Assembly: GCA_045644325.1 (NCBI GenBank)
Contig: JAZRGT010000010.1
Span: 114,532 to 178,531 of the forward strand
Direction of reading: 5' to 3'
From: CAG-390 sp045644325
GTDB lineage: Bacteria; Bacillota; Clostridia; Oscillospirales; CAG-272
Length of the DNA stretch: 64,000 bases
A program made the translations under genes and the position numbers. Positions 59,647 through 64,000 of the stretch are shown one piece after another; position 1 is the first letter of the stretch, and each line of letters starts with the position of its first letter. The notes under the pieces were generated by a model that ran no database searches, was not told the DNA's origin, and worked only from the letters and a program-made list of their open reading frames with translations.

Positions 59647-60345
59647 ATGAAGATTTTTGCTTGTGATTCCACCGCGAAGACGGCTTCCGTTGCTCTTTGC
59701 GAGGATAATATACTTCTTGCGGAATTTACACAAAACGGCGGCAACACGCACAGCGAAACGCTTTTGCCGATGACGGAGGTTCTGCTCAATTCAATGAAGA
59801 CAGATATCGACGAGATCGATATTTTTGCGGTTTCGGAGGGTCCCGGCTCATTCACGGGAGTTCGTATCGGCGCGGCTACCGTAAAGGGCTTTGCTCACCG
59901 AAAGAATAAGCCCTGCATCGGTGTTTCTACTCTTGAAGCGCTCGCAACCAATCTTGCTTTCGGTGAGAATAAGATAATCATTCCTGTAATGGATGCGCGC
60001 AGAGGGCAGTTTTATACCGCCAAATTCGCATTTAAGGATGGAGTGCTCTTAAGACTTTGTGAGGATATGGCGCAGAGCTTTGAGGATTTTCTCGCAGAGG
60101 TTAAAGAGCTTGGCAGTAAAGTCTACCTTTGCGGCGACGGCTACAGCGCGGGAAGAAAGCTTCTCGGGGATGAATATTCATACGAAACTCCCGAAAAGCT
60201 CAGATATCAGTCGGCTTATTCCGTTGCTCAGATAGCTTATAAAAAGTATCTTGACGGCGACAGAACAAGTGCCGAAGAATTAAGACCCACATATCTCCGA
60301 CTTCCTCAGGCGGAGCGAGACAGACTTGAAAAAACGAAAGGATAA
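59647..60345 (+). CDS. tsaB: tRNA threonylcarbamoyladenosine biosynthesis protein TsaB
   Basis: A 232-residue ASKHA-fold protein: KIFACDSTAKTASVALCED, the GPGSFTGVRIGAATVKGFAH hallmark of TsaB, and VMDARRGQFYTA. It is the scaffold partner of TsaD. The rimI and tsaD genes that often follow tsaB are replaced here by rpiB, 7 bases downstream. Confidence 0.95.
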   Translation: MKIFACDSTAKTASVALCEDNILLAEFTQNGGNTHSETLLPMTEVLLNSMKTDIDEIDIFAVSEGPGSFTGVRIGAATVKGFAHRKNKPCIGVSTLEALATNLAFGENKIIIPVMDARRGQFYTAKFAFKDGVLLRLCEDMAQSFEDFLAEVKELGSKVYLCGDGYSAGRKLLGDEYSYETPEKLRYQSAYSVAQIAYKKYLDGDRTSAEELRPTYLRLPQAERDRLEKTKG

Positions 60346-60352
60346 TAAAAAA

Positions 60353-60829
60353 ATGGAAAACAAGAACCTTGTAATTGCGTGCGACCACGCAGGATTTGAC
60401 TACAAAAACGATCTTATCAAATACCTCGAGGCAAAGGGCTACAATATGACCGACGTTGGTACCTATTCCCCCGAAAGCTGTGACTATCCCATTCCCGTTC
60501 ACAGACTTTGCGAGAAGATCACCTCGGGCGAGTGCCCCCGCGGAATCCTTATCTGCGGCACCGGTATCGGAGTTTCGATCGCGGCTAACAAGCATCCCGG
60601 CATCCGCGCGGCTCTTTGCGGCGACAAGTTCTCCGCTGAAATGACCCGTCAGCACAACAACGCAAACGTAATCTGCATGGGCGCAAGAGTTATCTCCTTT
60701 GAGCTTGCTTGCGAGCTTACCGACATCTTCCTTAACACTCCCGCGCTCGACGAGGAAAGACACCGCAGAAGAGTTAAGATGATCGAAGACCTTGAAAAGG
60801 GCGTTTTTGACGAGGCAAACTATAACTAA
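60353..60829 (+). CDS. rpiB: ribose 5-phosphate isomerase B
   Basis: A 158-residue RpiB/LacAB family isomerase: VIACDHAGFDYKNDLI, DYPIPVHRLCE, the anion-hole CGTGIGVSIAANKHPGIRAAL and NNANVICMGARVI. It interconverts ribose 5-phosphate and ribulose 5-phosphate; rpe further down supports the pentose phosphate role rather than allose or galactose isomerisation. The ATG at 60353 was chosen over an upstream TTG inside tsaB. Confidence 0.92.
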   Translation: MENKNLVIACDHAGFDYKNDLIKYLEAKGYNMTDVGTYSPESCDYPIPVHRLCEKITSGECPRGILICGTGIGVSIAANKHPGIRAALCGDKFSAEMTRQHNNANVICMGARVISFELACELTDIFLNTPALDEERHRRRVKMIEDLEKGVFDEANYN

Positions 60830-60840
60830 GGAGATCTACC

Positions 60841-61620
60841 ATGGGTGGTTCACATAAGGAACTGGCTGAAATTCTCCGCTCTGCAGCGGGTAAACTTAAA
60901 AGCCGTACCACAGCCGCGATAATCGTCGCAGGCGGGTCTTCCACCCGTATGGGAGGAGAGACACCCAAGCAGTTTCTCGAGCTTTGCGGTATGCCTGTTG
61001 CGGTTCACGCTATGCGTGCTTACGAGGAATCCGAGTATATTGATCAAATATACATCGTTGCACGTCAAGAGGATATCGAAAGCGGTATTTACGACACTTA
61101 TGCCGAAAAATTCGATATAAAAAAGTACCGCAAGTGTGTTGCGGGAGGAACGACTCGTCAGGAGTCGGTTCTTAAAGGAATCGAGGCGCTTTCCGACGAT
61201 GTGAAATTCGTTGCGATAGCAGATGCGGCGCGGCCTCTGACCACGCCCGAACTGATAAATTCCGTTTGCCTTTCGGCTTACAGATACGGTGCGGCTTCTG
61301 CGGGCACACCCGCGGTCGATACGATCAAAACTGTTGACAACCACAAGTTTATCACGGGTACGGTCGAACGTGCCACAGCGTGGCAAGCGGCAACACCCCA
61401 GGCGTTCAGCCTTCCTCTATACCGCGCGGCGGCTTATTCTGCGCTTGACGAGGGATTTGAGTGCACCGATGACAACTCGCTCGTTGAGCGGCTTGAACGA
61501 AGAATTAAGTTTGTGGACTGCGGCAGATACAATATCAAGATAACCGAAAAGCTTGATCTTTTGATCGCAGAAACGATACTTTCGTCGCGCGACAGTATTT
61601 TGTGGGAGGACGAGGAATGA
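60841..61620 (+). CDS. ispD: 2-C-methyl-D-erythritol 4-phosphate cytidylyltransferase
   Basis: A 259-residue IspD making CDP-methylerythritol in the MEP pathway. Seen: AIIVAGGSSTRMGGETPKQFLEL (nucleotide-binding loop, residues 27-49, in part), VAIADAARPLTT (Asp) and a C-terminal KITEKLDLLIAE. An extra ~25 residues (MGGSHKELAEILRSAAGKLK) precede the usual start; AAGGAG lies before this ATG, so the extension is likely translated. It overlaps ispF by 4 bases. Confidence 0.95.
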   Translation: MGGSHKELAEILRSAAGKLKSRTTAAIIVAGGSSTRMGGETPKQFLELCGMPVAVHAMRAYEESEYIDQIYIVARQEDIESGIYDTYAEKFDIKKYRKCVAGGTTRQESVLKGIEALSDDVKFVAIADAARPLTTPELINSVCLSAYRYGAASAGTPAVDTIKTVDNHKFITGTVERATAWQAATPQAFSLPLYRAAAYSALDEGFECTDDNSLVERLERRIKFVDCGRYNIKITEKLDLLIAETILSSRDSILWEDEE

Positions 61621-62105
61621 GAATCGGACACGGTTATGACGTTCACCGCACCGATGCGACGCGTGAGATGTTCATCGGCGGTGTAAAGATCGATTGCGGA
61701 TTCGGACTTCTCGGTCATTCGGATGCCGATGTTCTTTTGCACGCGATAATGGACGCGCTACTCGGCGCGGCAGCGCTTGGTGATATAGGACGGCATTTTC
61801 CTGACACAGATCCTGCATACAAAGGCGCCGACAGCCTTGCTCTGACGCGCCACGTTGCCGCTCTGCTCAAAGGAAAAGGTTACCGCATAATTAACGTGGA
61901 TTCCACTGTAATCGCGCAGAGACCCAAGCTCGCGCCTCATATAGCGCTTATGCGCGAGAGAATCGCGGGCGCTCTCGAAATTGACATTGATGACGTCAAC
62001 GTCAAGGCTACGACCGAGGAAAAGCTCGGTTTTACGGGTAGCGGCGAGGGCATTTCGGCGCACGCGGTATGTCTTATTGAAAAATCTGACGAGGTAAAAT
62101 TATGA
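61617..62105 (+). CDS. ispF: 2-C-methyl-D-erythritol 2,4-cyclodiphosphate synthase
   Basis: A 162-residue IspF: MRIGHGYDVHR (zinc Asp/His), LLGHSDADVLLHAIMDALLGAAALGDIGRHFPD (in part) and TTEKLGFTGSGEGI. It forms the cyclodiphosphate in the MEP pathway, directly after IspD. The ATG overlaps the ispD stop (ATGA); a slightly longer reading was rejected. Confidence 0.96.
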   Translation: MRIGHGYDVHRTDATREMFIGGVKIDCGFGLLGHSDADVLLHAIMDALLGAAALGDIGRHFPDTDPAYKGADSLALTRHVAALLKGKGYRIINVDSTVIAQRPKLAPHIALMRERIAGALEIDIDDVNVKATTEEKLGFTGSGEGISAHAVCLIEKSDEVKL

Positions 62106-62752
62106 TCTATATTTCCCCTTCCCTGCTTGCTGCGGATTTTACCCGCCTTGGGGATGAAGTTAAAAGAATTGAAGAAGCCGGTGCGGACTATCTGCATCTT
62201 GACGTAATGGACGGCGTGTTTGTGCCGAATATCTCGTTCGGTCTGCCCGTAATCGAGTCGCTTCGCTCAAAATGCGGACTCATCTTCGACGTTCACTTGA
62301 TGATAACCAAGCCCGAAAGATATGTCGAAAGATTCGCAAATGCGGGTGCGGATATAATTACGTTTCATTTTGAAGCTTGCGATGATCCCGCGGCACTGAT
62401 AAAGAAGATCAAGGAACTTGGCAAGAAAGCTTCGATCTCGATCTCTCCGAAGACTCCTGCAGAAGTTGTTCTTCCCTACCTTCCTGAGCTTGATATGGTT
62501 CTTGTGATGACGGTTGAGCCCGGTTTTGGCGGACAGTCGCTGATTCCCGAAACTCTTGAAAAGGTTAAGGTTATTCGCCAAGCTATCGACGAAAGCGGAT
62601 ACAACTGCAACATTCAGGTTGACGGCGGAATTTCTGAGAAGAATATTTCGCTTGTTACAGATGCCGGCGCGAACGTGATCGTTGCGGGTACTGCGGTATT
62701 CAGATCGCCCGATCCGAAGAAGACGATTGAGGATATGAGGAAGAATTTTTAA
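62102..62752 (+). CDS. rpe: ribulose-phosphate 3-epimerase
   Basis: A 216-residue TIM-barrel epimerase: SPSLLAADFTRLGDEV, HLDVMDGVFVPNISFG (metal His/Asp), DVHLMI, VEPGFGGQ and VDGGI. It interconverts ribulose 5-phosphate and xylulose 5-phosphate. It overlaps ispF by 4 bases and ends the plus-strand run. In many Firmicutes rpe lies beside rsgA and thiN; that is not the case here. Confidence 0.96.
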   Translation: MIYISPSLLAADFTRLGDEVKRIEEAGADYLHLDVMDGVFVPNISFGLPVIESLRSKCGLIFDVHLMITKPERYVERFANAGADIITFHFEACDDPAALIKKIKELGKKASISISPKTPAEVVLPYLPELDMVLVMTVEPGFGGQSLIPETLEKVKVIRQAIDESGYNCNIQVDGGISEKNISLVTDAGANVIVAGTAVFRSPDPKKTIEDMRKNF

Positions 62753-62836
62753 ATAAGAATTAGCCGTCACTCGCCTTGCCTTAATCAACAAACATCGACA
62801 AGTATTCTATATTATATGATTGCTGAGGACTTAATT

Positions 62837-63709
62837 ATGATATTCAAAAAGTTATCAGTTCTTACTCTCTGTGCAATAGTTACTTTCTTATGCTTTATTT
62901 CTTGCGGTTCTGCAAAAATCCCCGAAATTACAAATGTAGACGAAATGTCTGCTAAAAACCTACTCTCATCAAATGGATTGATTCCTGCTGTTGTATACGA
63001 ATACAGTGCCAATATTGCTAAAAGTTGTGTTATTAGAACTGAACCTGCCATTGGAACGGCAGTAGAGAAAAATTCTCTAGTCACAATCTACATATCCAAG
63101 GGTCCAGAACTTAGGGTACCTGATGTCGCTAATGTCGATGAGGACACGGCTAAAAAGGTTCTTACTGCGAATCAGCTTATTCCTTCAATCACTTACGAAT
63201 ATAGCGATACGATAATATTAGGCAACGTTACACGAACGGAACCTGAAATTGGCTCCGGAGTGGAACCTAATACAAAGATTACCGTCTATCTTTCTTATGG
63301 ACCATCACGTGTGGATGCTTCCAATGTTATAACAGACCTTGATGTCGGTTGCTGGATGGGTACCTGTTCTGTTTATAGGCAGATTGATACACTATACATA
63401 GATTGCAGTGATTTTTACTATAATTATGGTTCTACCATGGAACTATACGGAAAGTGGTACGACCCTAACAACAGTGGAAATATCAGCGGAATAGCCTCTT
63501 TAACGGATAACTATTATCAATCAGTTGCAATATCAGGAAAATATACTGATTCCGACTTTTTTGGATATAATCGTCACAATTTTACCATTAAAGTACCTTT
63601 AGTAGACTTAAAAGCCGATAAGCCTACACGAATTTACATATTAATAGATATTTTAGATTGTCACAACAAACTCGACCAAATAGAGTTTATAATTACAATA
63701 TCTTGGTAG
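62837..63709 (+). CDS. lipoprotein with two PASTA domains
   Basis: A 290-residue secreted lipoprotein (lipobox FISC, Cys23). Two PASTA domains (about 28-90 and 93-156) have the pattern VP-DVxNVDExTAKxxL...NxLIPxxxYEYS...V.RTEPxIGxxVExNxxxTxYxSxGP. The last 130 residues form an unrecognised beta-rich domain with two Cys near its start. PASTA domains bind peptidoglycan or beta-lactam-like ligands on Ser/Thr kinases and PBPs, but here no kinase is present. Codons are A/T-ended compared with neighbours, suggesting transfer or low expression. The ATG at 62837 follows GAGGA. Confidence 0.82.
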   Translation: MIFKKLSVLTLCAIVTFLCFISCGSAKIPEITNVDEMSAKNLLSSNGLIPAVVYEYSANIAKSCVIRTEPAIGTAVEKNSLVTIYISKGPELRVPDVANVDEDTAKKVLTANQLIPSITYEYSDTIILGNVTRTEPEIGSGVEPNTKITVYLSYGPSRVDASNVITDLDVGCWMGTCSVYRQIDTLYIDCSDFYYNYGSTMELYGKWYDPNNSGNISGIASLTDNYYQSVAISGKYTDSDFFGYNRHNFTIKVPLVDLKADKPTRIYILIDILDCHNKLDQIEFIITISW

Positions 63710-63782
63710 TCCTTTTGAGCGCTTCTTGAACATAGGAACTAATGTTATTTCTTTGAGTTATCAATTATTTAAAGAAACAGCG

Positions 63783-63835
63783 CCAATCATAAAAACAAAA
63801 CCGTTGCATCGCAACGGTTTTGTTTTTATGATTGG
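63783..63835. terminator. 25-bp bidirectional terminator
   Basis: A perfect 25-bp stem (63783-63807 with 63811-63835) around a three-base loop, flanked by A- and T-rich tracts inside the stem; it separates the PASTA gene and the convergent glyS. Confidence 0.92.
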
Positions 63836-63837
63836 AA

Positions 63838-64000
63838 TTAATATGCGATCTTTGCGGTGATGTAATCCTTGAGTTCTGCGATCGGGATTCTTACCTGCTC
63901 CATGGTGTCACGGTCGCGGACGGTTACGCAGCCGTCGCCTTCCTTCTCTGCGTCGCCGACGGTATCAAAGTCAACGGTTACGCAAAGAGGAGTACCGATC
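63838..64000 (-). CDS. glyS: glycine-tRNA ligase (C-terminal end)
   Basis: Only the last 53 residues are in the window: IGTPLCVTVDFDTVGD, then GCVTVRDRDTMEQVRIPIAEL and a terminal Tyr. This is the anticodon-binding tail of the alpha2-type class II glycyl-tRNA synthetase (GlyQS/GRS1 type), with the GCVTVRDRDTxxQ signature. The gene continues beyond the right edge. Confidence 0.92.
   Translation of the reverse strand, partial: IGTPLCVTVDFDTVGDAEKEGDGCVTVRDRDTMEQVRIPIAELKDYITAKIAY

Noticed and set aside
1..64000. tRNA/rRNA genes, CRISPR arrays, prophage or insertion sequences
   Set aside because: None of the expected sequence signs were found; coding density is uniform and no terminal inverted repeats with transposase frames were seen.

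Overview
The window is a stretch of chromosome from a low-GC Gram-positive, endospore-forming anaerobe of the class Clostridia. The signs are a full-length SpoIVA, a SpoIIP-like protein, formate-tetrahydrofolate ligase, lactate dehydrogenase, many lipoprotein-type binding proteins, Cys-type sulfatases and AGGAGG-type ribosome binding sites. The mixture (sulfatases, stand-alone sugar/peptide-binding lipoproteins, both GltX and GlnS) fits an uncultured gut member of the Oscillospirales/Christensenellales, but the exact lineage is inference. No rRNA, tRNA, CRISPR, prophage or insertion sequence was seen; the DNA is almost fully coding.

Layout. 1-2.7 kb (minus): end of an RlmD-like methyltransferase, an atypical metallophosphoesterase, Nif3/YqfO, TrmK and a DUF1858 protein. 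2.9-5.2 kb (plus): ylxM-ffh-rpsP-khpA, the front half of the classical SRP/ribosome cluster. 5.3-8.7 kb (plus): an unrecognised helical protein, glycerol kinase and L-lactate dehydrogenase. 8.7-13.8 kb (minus): acyl-ACP thioesterase, copper ATPase, copper chaperone and Dxs in one operon. 13.9-16.1 kb (plus): HAD phosphatase and a sulfatase. 16.1-30.9 kb (minus): one tightly packed run of fourteen genes from nusB through a TsaD-like paralog, xseA, xseB, ispA, tlyA, nadK, argR, recN, argS, yebC, a flippase and a second sulfatase to fhs. 31-38 kb: a four-helix membrane protein, a three-gene unit (XRE regulator, tandem WH/CxxC lipoprotein, EEP-family lipoprotein), xanthine phosphoribosyltransferase, SpoIVA, and a fused Rossmann-FkbM methyltransferase. 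38-46.5 kb (minus): rimM-trmD, an O-antigen-ligase-like protein with two DUF4330 proteins, HPr, uvrC, rsmD, coaD and a metallophosphoesterase. 46.6-47.9 kb (plus): yajC, a TIGR04086-like membrane protein and a small protein resembling the N-terminal peptide-binding part of SCIFF maturases. 48-62.8 kb: a SpoIIP-like protein (minus), then on plus three separately transcribed substrate-binding lipoproteins, an MBL hydrolase, gltX, glnS, two small proteins, tsaE-tsaB, rpiB, ispD-ispF and rpe. 62.8-64 kb: an AT-richer PASTA lipoprotein and the end of glycyl-tRNA synthetase.

Function. Most genes are housekeeping: protein targeting and ribosome biogenesis, tRNA charging and modification, DNA repair (RecN, UvrC, exonuclease VII), isoprenoid synthesis by the MEP route (Dxs, IspD, IspF, IspA), CoA and NADP synthesis, pentose phosphate isomerisation and one-carbon metabolism. 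The accessory layer concerns the cell surface: sulfatases, flippase, O-antigen-ligase-like protein, FkbM methyltransferase and substrate-binding lipoproteins.

Regulatory sequence is very regular: nearly every transcription unit starts at a sigma-A promoter with a 17-base (rarely 16 or 18) spacer, often with a TGn extension, and ends in a short perfect hairpin. The points most worth a second look are the stand-alone RRE-like protein at a yajC locus, the XRE/WH-CxxC/EEP lipoprotein unit, the perfect hairpin covering the ldh ribosome binding site, the glpK promoter nested inside a terminator, the copper-efflux/dxs operon, the TsaD paralog, and a SpoIIP-like protein that seems to lack its catalytic Glu. 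I saw no clear, wholly new multi-gene system.
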